Source: Bemisia tabaci
Lineage: Eukaryota; Arthropoda; Insecta; Hemiptera; Aleyrodidae
Reading direction: 5' to 3'
DNA length: 64,000 nucleotides
Assembly: GCF_918797505.1 (NCBI RefSeq)
Contig: NC_092799.1
Span: forward strand, 28,024,382 to 28,088,381
How positions within the stretch are numbered: position 1 is the stretch's first letter; every line of letters starts with the position of its first letter. A program made the translations under genes and the position numbers. Below, piece after piece: positions 23,079 to 35,000 of the stretch. Below the pieces are notes generated by a model that saw only the letters and a program-made list of their open reading frames with translations, did not search any database and was not told the DNA's origin.

Positions 23079-23446
23079 CCCAAGTAGCATTTTTCAACGG
23101 AAAAATCGGGATATGTGGCAATTTTATAGGCGATAAAATCGCTGGGACCATCAACATCGGAGCGATTATCCTCGATCTTATCGGGATAGAATCGCGATTT
23201 TATCGCGATTTTATCGCGATATTCTCGAAATAAAAATCCCGAAAAATGGCGATTTAATCTCGGTTTTATCGACGGAAATTGATCGCGATTTTATCGAACC
23301 GAAAATTTCGATGTAAAGCAATTTAATCGCCATACATCGCAATTTTTAATGCGATTTTATCGATTATATCTCGATAGCTTGCAGTCGATATAATCGCGAT
23401 AACCAACCGATAAAATCGCTATTTATCGCAATCACTGCTACTTGGG
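23079..23446. mobile_element. MITE with CCCAAGTAGCA ends
   Basis: CCCCAAGTAGCATTTTTCAA at the left and GTGATTGCGAT / CACTGCTACTTGGG at the right form an inverted pair. The interior is a run of ATCGCGATTTTATCGCGAT-like iterations that can fold on themselves. Non-coding; TSD not clear. Confidence 0.7.
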
Positions 23447-24732
23447 TCGTGGGGAGGAGCCGAAAATTGCTTTGAATGAGGGGACGAAATTTAGGGGAAC
23501 GCCCTGATATTAATTGAAATTGACCCATGTTCCATCAACAAGAGGTTAAACCTGAGCAACAGCAGGGCAAACTTTAAATCTAACGTTTTTATTAACTATT
23601 AACGAGCTTCTTGAAATCTTGATTATTTTTTAATATCTTGGGTGTGCGTGTTGCATATTCGAAAATTGTAGGCGTTTCCACTTTGCAAAGACTGGATTGA
23701 GTTGACTGTAATGCTTTGATGCAACTATTCATGTTCAAAGGATGTGCGTGTTGCATGTTCAAAATTGAAGGCACTTTAGCTTTTCTCACCTCTTCAGGAA
23801 TGCATGAGAGTTGTCATTAGCTGTAGCACCAGAATAAATTTAAAATGATTCCTGAACAAAATTTGATGGATATTTCCTTTTTTCTGTCAGTTTAATTCCT
23901 CTTTCCCTTGATAAAACAAACTTCTCAGAATCCATTTTGTTTACTCAAATACCAGGTTTGAAAAAACTCGTAAATTTTTAATAAAAACTCCTAAAATAAA
24001 CTGAAATAAGTTAATTGTAAACTTGTTTCACTCAGCTTTTAAATTTTTGAAAATTGTATTGGTTTTTATTATGATCCTTTTAGGTTTCGTTAAAAATACT
24101 GAGAAATGTTTGCTAGAAATCAATCAATGGGGGGCATTTGTTTGTCAGCATCAGAATTGCATCTATTATTAACGGTCGGACCAAAGGCATAATTTTCAGA
24201 CTTTAGACCAGCCAGTTCCTGAGCTGGCTGCCTAGTTCATGGACTGGGCAATGGGGATGACCTGTCTGCCAACAAGAAAATTTTACCAACAGAGCATGAC
24301 ATAGGTATTCAAAAATATGGAACCCTTAAATTTCGAAGAACATAAAAATATGACAAAATGATTGGGTGTTCGGCTACTTAAAGTGAAAACAAATACTAGT
24401 CAAATTTCTCTTCAATAATATGCAAAGCCAGGCTATTCTTTAATAAAAAACAATGTGCAAGAGGATTTTTTTTGGTTCTTGTATGCAAACTGCCAGTGTT
24501 TTTCCTATCTTTGTACGTTCTTTGCACTGATGAAGGCCATTGTCATGGCCAAAACGTTTGCTTGCTTATTTTTCACCATATTAAGGCACTATTTTAAATA
24601 CCTATAAGTACCCTCTTGCAAATTGTTTTTCATTGTAGCATGGCCTGAGTTCGCATAATATTAGAGGGAAAATCGGCCTGTAGCTCAGTATTTGTTTTTA
24701 AAAAATAACTAGGGATGATGTCAGCACTGACC
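23447..24732. other. No gene seen; 3' flank of the glycosyltransferase
   Basis: Two direct repeats of about 100 bp lie at 23638-23690 and 23740-23790 (GTGTGCGTGTTGCATATTCG and GATGTGCGTGTTGCATGTTC). A CTGATGA motif followed by a 6-bp hairpin lies at 24527-24554. Otherwise AT-rich sequence without exons. It should include the 3' UTR of the minus-strand glycosyltransferase gene. Confidence 0.4.
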
Positions 24733-25113
24733 TTAAAATTTCCAGCGTTTGAAGCCATCGATAATTAGAGGTGGCTCCACGGTGTATAGAAGCCATGATG
24801 CTATTTCACCAAAAGGGTGTTTATACAATGTGACAGAGGTCTCATCCAACTTGTCTGGATCTGGATGGTGGCGGCTGAGCAAGTGAAGAGAGTAAAAGTT
24901 CTTCCAACTGCTCCATTCATCAGCTACATATAGTTTTTCTATCAAATTCTGAACACCCAACAGGGTATCTTCTCTATGAGCCAGCTCAGGTTTCTTTGAA
25001 AGGACTTCAGCAGGGAACTGACCAGCATTGTAATACCAGTTTCTTGGTTGGTACCGTCGGTAGCCATTGAGCCACTGTTTTAAGAATCTTGCGTCTTTAT
25101 GTGCAATCAAAAT
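24733..25113 (-). CDS. Glycosyltransferase exon 3 (residues 211-336, stop)
   Basis: Acceptor TTTCAG|ATTTTG, stop TAA at 24735-24733. Encodes ILIAHKDARFLKQWLNGYR, the WYYNAGQFP motif and a hydrophobic C-terminal part ending in FKRWKF. Confidence 0.93.
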   Translation of the reverse strand: MLIAHKDARFLKQWLNGYRRYQPRNWYYNAGQFPAEVLSKKPELAHREDTLLGVQNLIEKLYVADEWSSWKNFYSLHLLSRHHPDPDKLDETSVTLYKHPFGEIASWLLYTVEPPLIIDGFKRWKF

Positions 25114-27847
25114 CTGAAATCAATCATATCATTTTAAAAAAAAGTGTGAGAGAAAAATTATTTTTTCACACCCATTTCCTCTGCTGAGTCATCTAAAATC
25201 CTGTACAAATACTGCCAAAACTACAGCAGAAGAGCAGCTTCCAAACAAGTGCAGTGCATCCTCCTATACTGCCGTGCTGAGTAAAAACGGTGTAAGAGCC
25301 ATCAGGTGTTGCCAAATTTCCTTTGAAAAATCAATAATTTTTAGAGAAATTTGTGAATATTTATGTGCCGATTTTTTAGAGGATTTCGTTTGTAATTTGG
25401 TCTTAAAAGTTTGAAAATTTCAAAGAAAAATATTCATAACTTCCTTCATAAATAAATATATTCTAAAAGGAAATTTGGCAACATTTGAATGCTCATACGG
25501 CGTAATTACTTAGCACGGCAGTAAAAAAGGTAGAGCTTTTGTCAAGTGATAATTTGTTACTGGGTATTAAATAGTTAAAACCATGTACACAAACATCATA
25601 CGAGTTCTTGTCTAGTAACTTCTCAATATTATTACAATATGAGGGGCTCGGAGACAAGGCAAATAAGAACAGTTTTCGAAAAAAATTGAGATGTTAGTTA
25701 TTTCAAATAAATATAGGTTGGAAGTATGTTCTGTGAAAAATTCACTGGTAAAATCCAATTTTTAAGCATCAAAATGTGAGTTTGAACTTTCTTTCCACCA
25801 TAGGGCTTCATGAGATTTAGAAACATTAAACACGCTTTTCTCAAAATGGCAAAAACTGCATTTAAGCGCCTTGTCCTCCAAGACCCTCATATATTGCTAT
25901 GTAGTAAGTAGTTCAGTTTGAAATGGTGTAAATTTTTCCGTCATATTCTCTTTAGAGAGAGGATTAAATTATTCTTATAAAAAATTAGTGACTAGTTTTT
26001 TCTTGTAGGTATTTTTTAGAGCATTCTTTAAAGTTTTTTGGAGAATATTTTTAATGAGTAATATGTTCTTAAAAAGATAAAACAAGGCTGTAAATTTCAA
26101 AACAATAGCTACAATGAACAGGTTTTCTTAGTCCAGTAAACCATCTTTTAAGATTAACTTCCTTTTCACTTTAATGAATTTTGAACTAAGTTCAGATTTT
26201 GCAAAATTAGTTATTAGATAGAAAAAAAGGAGGTACCTGAGTTCCAATATTCTCTTTCTGCGGCCAGCCAACAACCATTTCATACTTTAAAAGGGGGTTC
26301 AAGGACCGGAGAACTATTGTGTCTGTGTCGAGGTATATGCCACCAAAATTCATTAAAACAAGAATACGTGCCACATCTGTCATATGATAAACTGAGCTGA
26401 GAGGTTGACCAAAGACATGTGTTGGTCTCTCAATGAGAGCCAATTGAATTTGTGTTTTTTTGAGCTTCGCTAAATTTTGAACCAAATCCCAGTAGTATCC
26501 TTGAAGACGGTCCCTGTCAGTGTGGATGAGGATTGAATCAGGATTTTGAATCTGTAGGGCAAAAGAAGATGATTTCATTGTTGTTTGTGATGCACACAAC
26601 TGTGAGACTACAGGAGTAAGTCCCTAAAGACAAGCATTCTATTTTTAATTTTTTTCCCCTGTAGAACAGAATATTATTGCTAAAGGAATATTATTATTCG
26701 TAATGCAAGTCACTGAGGCAATATTTTTTAGGAGATTGATTATTTACTTGCAATAGTTTTGATGTCTAGAGGTAGAGGCAAGAAATGAGCTTCAAGAGGT
26801 AGGAGGGATATCCTTCTCTGTCTACATGAGTCTTTGAATGAGATGACATAGGATGGAGCTTGATTTGACAATTGCAAAATCCCTTATTTCACAGAACTTA
26901 GAGAGTTTGAAACTTTTTTGTTTTTCATTTCCAACATTTGAAATTACACAGTTACCTTTGACATATCAAACCAAAATTCAGCAGACCGGAAGCTATAGTT
27001 TTTCTGAAGATTTTTGGTGATTCTTTCAGAGTCTATCAAAGTAAACAAAACAATTTTTTTTTGTTTGTTCATAAGGCAGGAGAATCTGCTCACACAAGCC
27101 TAGATAATGAGAGGGGAACACGAAGTAGTCCTTAAATCTGGCGCACTCCAGGGAGGGTTTCCAGCCCTACTCCTGGGATCCGGATACCAATCGTGGTTCG
27201 GCTGATAGTGAGGTCTAACATCCCCAGTCTAGACTGGAGACCCCGGCGTCTGTCAAGTATGATTGGTTATGGGGGGGAGGGGGGGTGTGGCCCTATGCAA
27301 CGGCCCGCCAGACCCTAAACCACTCCCTTTGAGTTGCAACTGCAACTTGTGCAACTCCTATTGTTTTGTATGGCAACAGGCTTAGCCGGTACTTTTCCCA
27401 AACTGCGGTAGCCTACGACCATTACCTCACCGGACAACTCGCCCCCCTCCCGCAGCATATAGTTGGGATTCACCATCCCCCCGGTCCCTGATTGCCTCCA
27501 GGGACCTTCGACCGCCAGGCCCAAGGGTCCGACTGAGCCAGTTGACTTCACCACTACCCTATGGGGATGGAACAAAAAAAATGGAATGGACATTATTAAC
27601 TTACCTTCAGAACAGATGTCATTGAAAGAAATGAAATAAAATTCAAGGAATCAGTCCCGAACAAAATGTAATGCACAGTGTTTGGAACTATCGCTGCTAA
27701 GCTACCATTGATATGATCAAAACCCTCAAACTGATCTGCTGCCATGCCATGATTACCATAATGATAATAAAATGTGAAATTCATGACTGTAAATACAGAG
27801 AGGAGAGCTAATGCTAAAATCAGTTTCTGCTTGTTCCGGTACATCAT
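24733..27847 (-). CDS. Alpha-1,4-glycosyltransferase, Gb3-synthase family (lactosylceramide 4-alpha-galactosyltransferase-like)
   Basis: Three exons, all joined in phase 0: 27847-27605, 26623-26237 and 25113-24733. They give a 336-residue protein, the usual length for the family. It begins with a short basic cytoplasmic tail (MMYRNKQK), then one membrane anchor at about residues 9-28, as in Golgi type II enzymes. The VPNTVHYILFG segment follows. The nucleotide-sugar-binding DxD motif, YLDTDT, has its DTD at 180-182. The C-terminal half contains WYYNAGQFPAEVL. Family members (GT32; Gly_transf_sug and Gb3_synth domains) add galactose or a related sugar in alpha-1,4 linkage to glycolipids; the exact sugar in insects cannot be read from sequence. 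An acceptor (TTTCAG) stands two bases before the ATG, so a noncoding first exon upstream is likely. The gene is head-to-head with PSMB7. Confidence 0.93.
25264..25523. mobile_element. Family C MITE, copy 4, in glycosyltransferase intron 2
   Basis: Ends ACTGCCGTGCTGAGTAAAAA and TTACTTAGCACGGCAGTA are inverted. GGTGTTGCCAAATTTCC is answered by GGAAATTTGGCAACATT. Complete and among the better preserved copies. Confidence 0.88.
25640..25892. mobile_element. Family G MITE, copy 1, in glycosyltransferase intron 2
   Basis: TGAGGGGCTCGGAGACAAGG at the left is answered by CCTTGTCCTCCAAGACCCTCA at the right. The interior shares TTCTGTGAAAAATTCA and AAGCATCAAAATGTGAGTTT with copies at 44348-44606 and 55919-56166. 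Non-coding. Confidence 0.82.
26237..26623 (-). CDS. Glycosyltransferase exon 2 (residues 82-210, DxD motif)
   Basis: Acceptor TCTTTAG|GGACTT, donor ACTCAG|GTACCT, 129 codons in phase 0. Carries the catalytic DTD motif, the preceding MTDVARILVLMNFGGIYL helix-strand, and the WPQKENIGTQ end. Confidence 0.93.
27110..27590 (-). mobile_element. GC-rich retroelement-like insertion in glycosyltransferase intron 1
   Basis: A block of about 450 bp is markedly GC-rich within an AT-rich intron. Its borders are sharp, with an A-run at 27577 and a G-run at about 27270. A minus-strand frame of about 90 codons runs through it but matches nothing I recognise. Style and composition resemble a fragment of a non-LTR retrotransposon. 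The class is inference. Confidence 0.35.
27605..27847 (-). CDS. Glycosyltransferase exon 1 (residues 1-81)
   Basis: Contains the start, membrane anchor and stem. Two consecutive ATGs open the frame. It ends CTGAAG|GTAAGT, phase 0. Confidence 0.9.
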
Positions 27848-28988
27848 TCCTGAAACATAGGGCCATAGATCAAAGAAAAGAATTAGAGGATCAATGCTTT
27901 GAACTGACTATCCTTTTGAGTGCATGAAATGATACAACATGAAAATCAACCTGTTGAATAGGTGCCTCATAACTGACTGAGAACCTATTGCTGAGAGCTT
28001 CTTAGAGCAAAATACTCATCCAGAATTTGCCATTCAATCAAGACAGGCTTTGGGAGCAGATTAAAGGTGCCTTTAAAATTCAAGGGATTGGTAAACATCT
28101 ATCTCTCATTTCTGAAAGAGCGTACTGAAAGGTAGAACTTGTCGATCTACAAAAAACACACTAACAATATCACGTGACTTACTGTATCTACTTATCCATA
28201 AGAATTGAGGTAGCATAACCATTGAAGCATTTGAATTCAAGAACAGTAAGATATGAAAACAGAAGATAAAACAATTTGTTGTTCACTTGTTTACTTTAGA
28301 TGGACTGATTTAAAATCTTACAATCAGTAAGGGCAGGGCTGCTGTAAGCAAAACACATGTAGAATGGGGCGAATGGGGAGGCAATCGTTTTTAGTCAAGT
28401 CACCTTGATCTACTTCATATATGGACTGAGTTAAGCAGAAAGGAACCAACCCACATTTTGGGAAAAATTGAGTTATGAGTGGTTTTGAACTCAACCATTG
28501 CTCTACTATCTATCGCCAAAAATTCAAAGTTTTTGTTGGAGCAAATTTTGCAGAAATTGAACTTGAAGTTTATCTTTTACATTGAGTCTTATGCAGGAGC
28601 CAAACTTTAAACCTCTTTTTCTCGGTTCGATCCCGATGTGGCTTGGTTCCTTTCTGTTTAACTCCGTCCATATATTACTTACAGAATCAGATGAAGAACG
28701 ATTGCACAAAATTTTAAACTGACTTAATACGGAGTAGAATTATTAAATTAATTGAAAAACGAAAGTTCTCCCGCTTGTGAATTTTGATTTTGATAATAAT
28801 GTGTTTTGTTATTATTTACAAATTATCACGTGATAAGAAATCCAGCAGTCAACGGAAGCATCATTACCGGTATTCATCACCCAACAATATTATCGGCGTT
28901 TTTCGAAAAGCTCATGTCATTCCGCCTAGTCCGTATTTCATCTTCTTAAACTTATTTAGTCTTCCTCGCACTCGCATTTTTTTTTAAA
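27848..28988. promoter_or_regulatory. Shared upstream region of glycosyltransferase and PSMB7
   Basis: The two start codons face away from each other across 1,141 bp, so both promoters, and probably a noncoding first exon of the glycosyltransferase, lie here. The sequence is AT-rich with no CpG cluster. No clear TATA or initiator stands out. No repeat copy was recognised, which makes it one of the cleaner stretches of the window. Confidence 0.5.
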
Positions 28989-29050
28989 ATGGCTTCGGTC
29001 ATGCTTCCCGTGGAACCCACGCCTGGATTCTCCTTCGAAAATTGTAGGAG
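28989..29050 (+). CDS. PSMB7: PSMB7 exon 1 (residues 1-20 plus 2 nt)
   Basis: Start context TAAAATGG (A at -3, G at +4). Encodes most of the propeptide including GFSFENCR. Donor AGGAG|GTATGC, phase 2. Confidence 0.96.
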
Positions 29051-32000
29051 GTATGCTATTTATTTGTTTTAAATCGATTGAAACATCATGTACCTAACCT
29101 AAGCTGTCACTGTCACCATTTATCTTTATTCACCTCAACCACAATTTTCTCAAATATTTTCTTAATGTTTGGACATATTTTCATTTTTAGGAACGAGTTT
29201 CTTAAAGCCAAAGGATACAAAGCACCAGTTGCCACCAAAACAGGAACTACAATCGTCGGATGTGTTTTTGCAGACGGAGTAATTCTGGGTGCTGATACCC
29301 GAGCAACCGCAGGCTCTATTGTTGCTGACAAAGAATGTGCAAAGATTCATTACATGGCAAAAAATATGTAGTAAGTAGTATATCCTCAGCTTTGAGTTTA
29401 GTAACCCACTGCACTGTATGTATGGCCTCATAATGAATATCACCAAAGTGCTGTCAGGTAGAATTACAGCATCCAACTCCCCGTGCTTCATCGAAGTATA
29501 GATATAGATTCAATATAGATTGTCTGATTCCTCTGTTTACTGAATGCAACCTTATGGTCGTATTGACCCCTTGAGATCATTGAGCTTTTGGTTGAAATGG
29601 ACACTCATATGATATCACGCAAGCTATTGGGTAATTCGAGCCGGTCTAACAACATCGAACGTCCAGTGGTTCCGTTACAAACTGTCCTAAATTTTTTACT
29701 ACAGCAACACACCTCATATTTCGTTTCTACTACTAGGTTAGGGTCTCACTGCAAGAAATCCACTCTTTTGTGAGAGGCTAACCAATATTTCTTTCTTATC
29801 ATAATTTAGATAGATCATTTTTTTACCTCTGACGTTTGCGTACCGAAACGGGTCTTTAGTTCTCTACGCGACCTAAGGCTGCTGCTGATATAATGATTTT
29901 AGAATTTATTACCCATTATCTGCCTTGATCCCAAAGTATTATCATCTTTCAAGGCTTTAGGCTGTCTTGTGCAACCAATTTGTTGACGAAATGATCTAAG
30001 AAGTTTTTAATCTTGTAATACCTATTCTAATTTTCTACAGAATATAGTGAAGTAGTCTTTTTACATAGTTTTGATTTTAATTTTCTCAATTGTGTAAGGA
30101 TTTGTACCACTCTATTTAGTAGAATTATAATGGCCAAAGAGTTTGATGTGCAGCAAAGTCTTGCCGTCTGAAAGTTGAACACTATGCCTCCATTGCAGGC
30201 TCTACAATTTCCTGCATGTAATTTTTGCCCTTGGATCAATTATTAGTAATAGTTCACCATTTCAATCCTGTTTCTTGGTTTTGTTGCAGCTGTTGTGGAG
30301 CGGGTACTGCTGCTGATACAGAAGCAACAACAGCCCTAATTTCATCTCAACTTGAGCTGCATCGACTTAACACAGGTCGAGTTGTCCCTGTAGTCACAGC
30401 TGCCACTATGTTGAAACAGATGCTCTTCAGATACCAGGTGCGGTAACTGTCAGAACTCCCTCATAGCGTTTCAAACCCCTAAGATTTCTCTAACCTCTCT
30501 TTGCAAAGTTTGAAATACTTACTTGATTTTTCCTCCAAGCTGAAAATCGAACAATGGTTACAATTCCTAATGATTTCTCAGGTTTTAACCTGGAATTATC
30601 AAAAATTTAATAACTTAATTTACCAGACTGAAAGTGAATCTCATTAGTCAATCAGAATAATAGGTGACTCCATGCCACAAGTGACTTTAAGATCAGCTTT
30701 GTAAATAACTGAGGACCCCTTTCTTCATGGTCTACCTTTCAGATCCTGAGTTAACACTTGAGTAAATTCTTTGTGAAGTAGATTTTGGTTTAGCGGTGAC
30801 TATAAATTTTGGTCCTCTTATTTTATCCCTCTCTATATTTTAAATTTACGCTTGTATTTATTTTCTCAATCCAATGTTCCAAGGGCTGATCAAGTATTTA
30901 TTCTGAAAATTCTAAAATTTCATTAAAACTCTCCGATTCAATATTTTTTTTTTTTTTGATGAAGGGAAAAATTTGCTACAGTGCTCCCATCATGAGGGTC
31001 ACTGGAACGCCCCCCATAAAAGGGGCCGACCAAATACCGGGACAGCGGCGGCCATCAGCCAGTGAAGAGCCGCCGAAGCGACCCCTATCCAACCTGACCG
31101 CTGTGAGATAGAAAAACCCGGTTATGTAGGGTTTGAGCACGCCGCTGTGTTCCATACCCACTGAGCGACCCCTCCAAGCCACACCCCGTGCAAGTGTGGC
31201 CCATCGGGCGCTCTGATTCCATACTTGAATTACCAAAAACGAATGGGTCTTTATCTGGCAATCTTGCTCTCTAATTTTTATAATCAATTTTCATTTTTCA
31301 AGCACATCACATATCCTCCAGACATTGTGTTCAGGACCCTACCTTATTAAAGAGCAGATCTGTAAACCTTGACAGTGCTTTTTTAAATTTTCATCACATC
31401 CATTTCAATAAAATTTGTTACTCCTTGTTAGTCACAAAGGTCTTACTTTAGATAGTTTCAGCCATTACTTTAAGAGGGTTGTCAGTTCTTCAATTTGTGC
31501 TCATAGACAGCTGCATCGTCGTTGGCCAAGAGCAAGCAAGGATTAGTGAAGAACAATGCCAATGTTGTGTGCCAAAAGTGTTAACTATAGACAACAGTTC
31601 GAATTAAACAACTGCCAATTATTCTGCTGCATTTTCATAAAGTAGTAGAAAACCAATTTTTTTCTCTCTTTGTGAACTTACTTTTTCCTTATAAGCTCTC
31701 CATCCTTTTAAACCTTCATTTTATTCTATTTTTATTTCAGAACTTTAAAACAAATCCTAACAATAACACTGCTGTAGAACTACTTTTTTCTCCAATGATG
31801 GTGCTCAAAAATTTATAATTTTTGTTTTAGTAAACCGTACGTTTTATTTTTTTAGGGCCATATCGGAGCAGCTCTTATTTTGGGTGGAGTTGATTCAAAT
31901 GGTAGCCACCTCTATACAATTGCTCCACAAGGCTCTACGTCCAAAAATCCATTCACCAGTATGGGCTCAGGTTCTTTGGCTGCTATGTCTATCTTAGAGA

Positions 32001-35000
32001 AATGCTGGAAACCTAACATGACGGTAAGCCAACATCAAAAAAGTATTCCTGGAGTCTTTAGAGATAATTCCAAAACTACTTTCTTACTCTGTCTGCCTCT
32101 CCCTCTCAGCTTTACCGAATCCAAAATTATTGAAAATTTGGTCCAACCTGTCCAAGAGCACAGAAAATATTTCCTGCTGAATTATTTGTTTCCCCTTATA
32201 TGTGTCAAATTTTGTTAATTCACAAGCGAATCAATTGAATTTAACTAAACCAAAACTAATCTATTTAAATTTTCTTTTTGTAAAATACCAAGTCAATTCA
32301 ACTTTTCCCTCGCTTTTTCACTGACCAATGACATTTTTTAATTTTTCAGGAGGAGGAAGCCAAAAAAGTAATCCGAGATGCCATTGCTGCTGGTATTTTC
32401 AATGATTTGGGATCTGGAAGTAATGTAGATTTATGTGTCATTCGCAAAGGCTCTGTAGAATACGTTAAGCCCTACGAGAAAGCTAATGTAAAAGGCACAA
32501 GGTAAGCATGAGCGTAATCATTTTTTTCGTTACTTTTAGAAACCATTGCTCTTAGTGAAATCTGTTATCTCTTGAGTATGTACATAGGATACAATGGTTA
32601 CTTGCTCAGATCAAGCAGGCAGGGTGGACTTAGTTCTATGTTAAAGGGAAAGCACCCTGTCTAGGAGGACATACTCTGAAAGCAAAGGCTGAGCTTTAAG
32701 GTAAAAGGTTAAGTCATCGACCTATCTTTTCAATACCCAATAAAGACATCACTGTTAAAGAACCTAATATAAGCTGTGGGAAAAGGGACCAAAATTTGAT
32801 TATTCATAAAAATTAAACTCTTGAATGATAGTACTTTGAATGTAAAATTTAAAGTTTCAAAAAAGTCGACAGATGTGTTTCTGTAGACAGAGGGGAAATC
32901 GGAAGGAGATTAGAGTGATAAAATTCTGTGAAGATCTCATTCATTTGACACTATCAGAGACTTAGTGTCGCTGATAAGTATCCTTGAACGCTGTATCCTG
33001 TCTTCTTCCATGATCCTTTCCCCCCCTATCATTAGGTTCCCAATCCCTAGAAAAAATTCATGCTTCTCTCCTTCAGAAATCCATCTTTGTAGCTCTTGGT
33101 ATATCCAGGGTCTGTGTCTTCAGCCGCTAAGTCTCAATTTTGTAGGTTAAAGTCTCTTTCATCTCAGCATGAAGAATTATACTCATACTCATGTTCTCCT
33201 TCAGAATTTGATGATGCCACAGAATGAGCTTGTTAACCTGTTTCTAATTCTTGCATTTTCAGAAACTGCATTGTCTCCTAATCACGCAGTAATTTTTTCA
33301 GATTTTTTCGAGCCGTTTTTCCCTCCGAAATCGACTTTTGAAGTTCGAAATTTTAAAATGCCGCGTTTGCCCGCGCTTTAGTGGCAATTCAATATGGCGC
33401 CGGAATTACCCCCTGGCTTTCTTGCCACACATTCGACCGGGCGCCGTCAGCGGGACCTCTACGCGTTCGAATATCGAGGCTAATCAAAACAACCAACTGG
33501 CTGTTATCAATTTCATCTTCTGACAAAGATTTCTCTAGTTTTTGGCATATTTTCTGAACTGTTATTCGTTCAACTAAAATATCTAACCCTGCTTTACAAA
33601 TATCTCGACCTGCAATCTCCTTGAAACGTTGGGAAATCCGGAAATAGCTTCCAAAACTGTGTTAGTTATATGTGTGTGTCCCTATCACTTAAGTATCTAA
33701 AGGCTTGGTTTTTCAGTTGAAATCACCGTGTTTTCGGTGTTGGGGTAACATTGCACACTATTTTTACAGTGTTTGTGTTAGTCAAAATATACTTATAAGT
33801 GTTCTTCTAATGATACATTTTCTGCGGTCATACATAGATTCTTGCACTTGCAACCATTGGGTAATCAAACAATCTTCTCTTCACATTGGACGGGCTTTTT
33901 GCTGCTAGAACATCTGATACCAAGCACTTTCTCTAAGATTTTTCCTCCTTTCTTGCGAGTGTTAAAGTCAGTAATCTGTATATTTGCTCATTAAGTACCT
34001 CTACTTGTATATCCACATATTCTTTCCTTTGCTGTTGTGAATACTTCCTCATGACCAACTCCCTTTGAAGTCTGATAGTGTAGTAAATTATGCTTCAGTT
34101 ATCTGAGCATTTATTTACTAAAAAATCAGTTCAAAGGAATTTTCTTCGACATGGATCTCCATTCTACCCTGGAACTGTGTGTGCCGGCACCAACAGACCC
34201 TTTGGCAAAAGCCGTTAAATCCTGAAAATGAAAGGTACGTACCAATAATGTTCAAACTAGAACAGAAGTAAATTTGCTCCAACGTGCACATGGCTTGTTT
34301 TAAATTGTTTGGAACATATGTAGTTTTCTCATAAAAAATGTTTGCGGTGTGCAATGAATATAATATCTAGTAATTGAAAATCACAAACAATTTAGCAAGT
34401 GTTAATTCGAAGGCACACCAAGGTATTCTCTTATCATTGGATTGACATGGAAACCTGAGGTCTCCATTTCACAGCAGAAATGTCTAGGTACTGATCAAAT
34501 TATGAGTCGAAGAAAATTTGTCTAGATTTTCCTTCAGTACACCCATGAAAACCCTTAAAATCAATTATGTAGATGGATGCGCTAGCCAACAAATTCATGT
34601 GATTGCAATATTTTAAAGTGGATGCCTCCAGTTGGTAGATTTTCTCACCTCATTTTACTGTCACCATTATCTTTTTTTTTTTGTCTCAATCTTTAAACTC
34701 AGTTGCTTTTTCATAATGATATTTCAAGGATAAAGAGCCTTATGTATTTCATTTCAATAAAGAATTTGCAAGAAAGAGGGAAGAACAACCACGAGGATCG
34801 TCCAGAGATGAGTTTACCTGTTCAATATCTCCTAAACTGAGATAGGTACTTCGAGAAAATCTGTAATAAACTTTAAAAAAGCCAATACTCTGGACTCTCT
34901 AACGCGCCATAGATTTTTAAATTTGGCTTGATAGAACTCTAGAAAAGTGGCTTTTTCTGAATCCACCTCCTCTCCGCACAGGTCCAAAATTTTACAGAGC

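Noticed and set aside
23079..23446. CRISPR array or satellite
   Set aside because: Units are irregular, overlapping and palindromic, without spacers, in an insect genome; it is bounded by inverted ends.
24527..24556. Active hammerhead ribozyme
   Set aside because: The conserved G of GAAA is A here and stems I/III are not evident; reported only as a resemblance.
33338..33523. Matching short open frames in the two arms of the 3.3-kb structure (33338-33523 plus, 36205-36390 minus)
   Set aside because: Their identity follows from the arms being near-identical DNA. 61 codons with no known motif give no evidence of coding.
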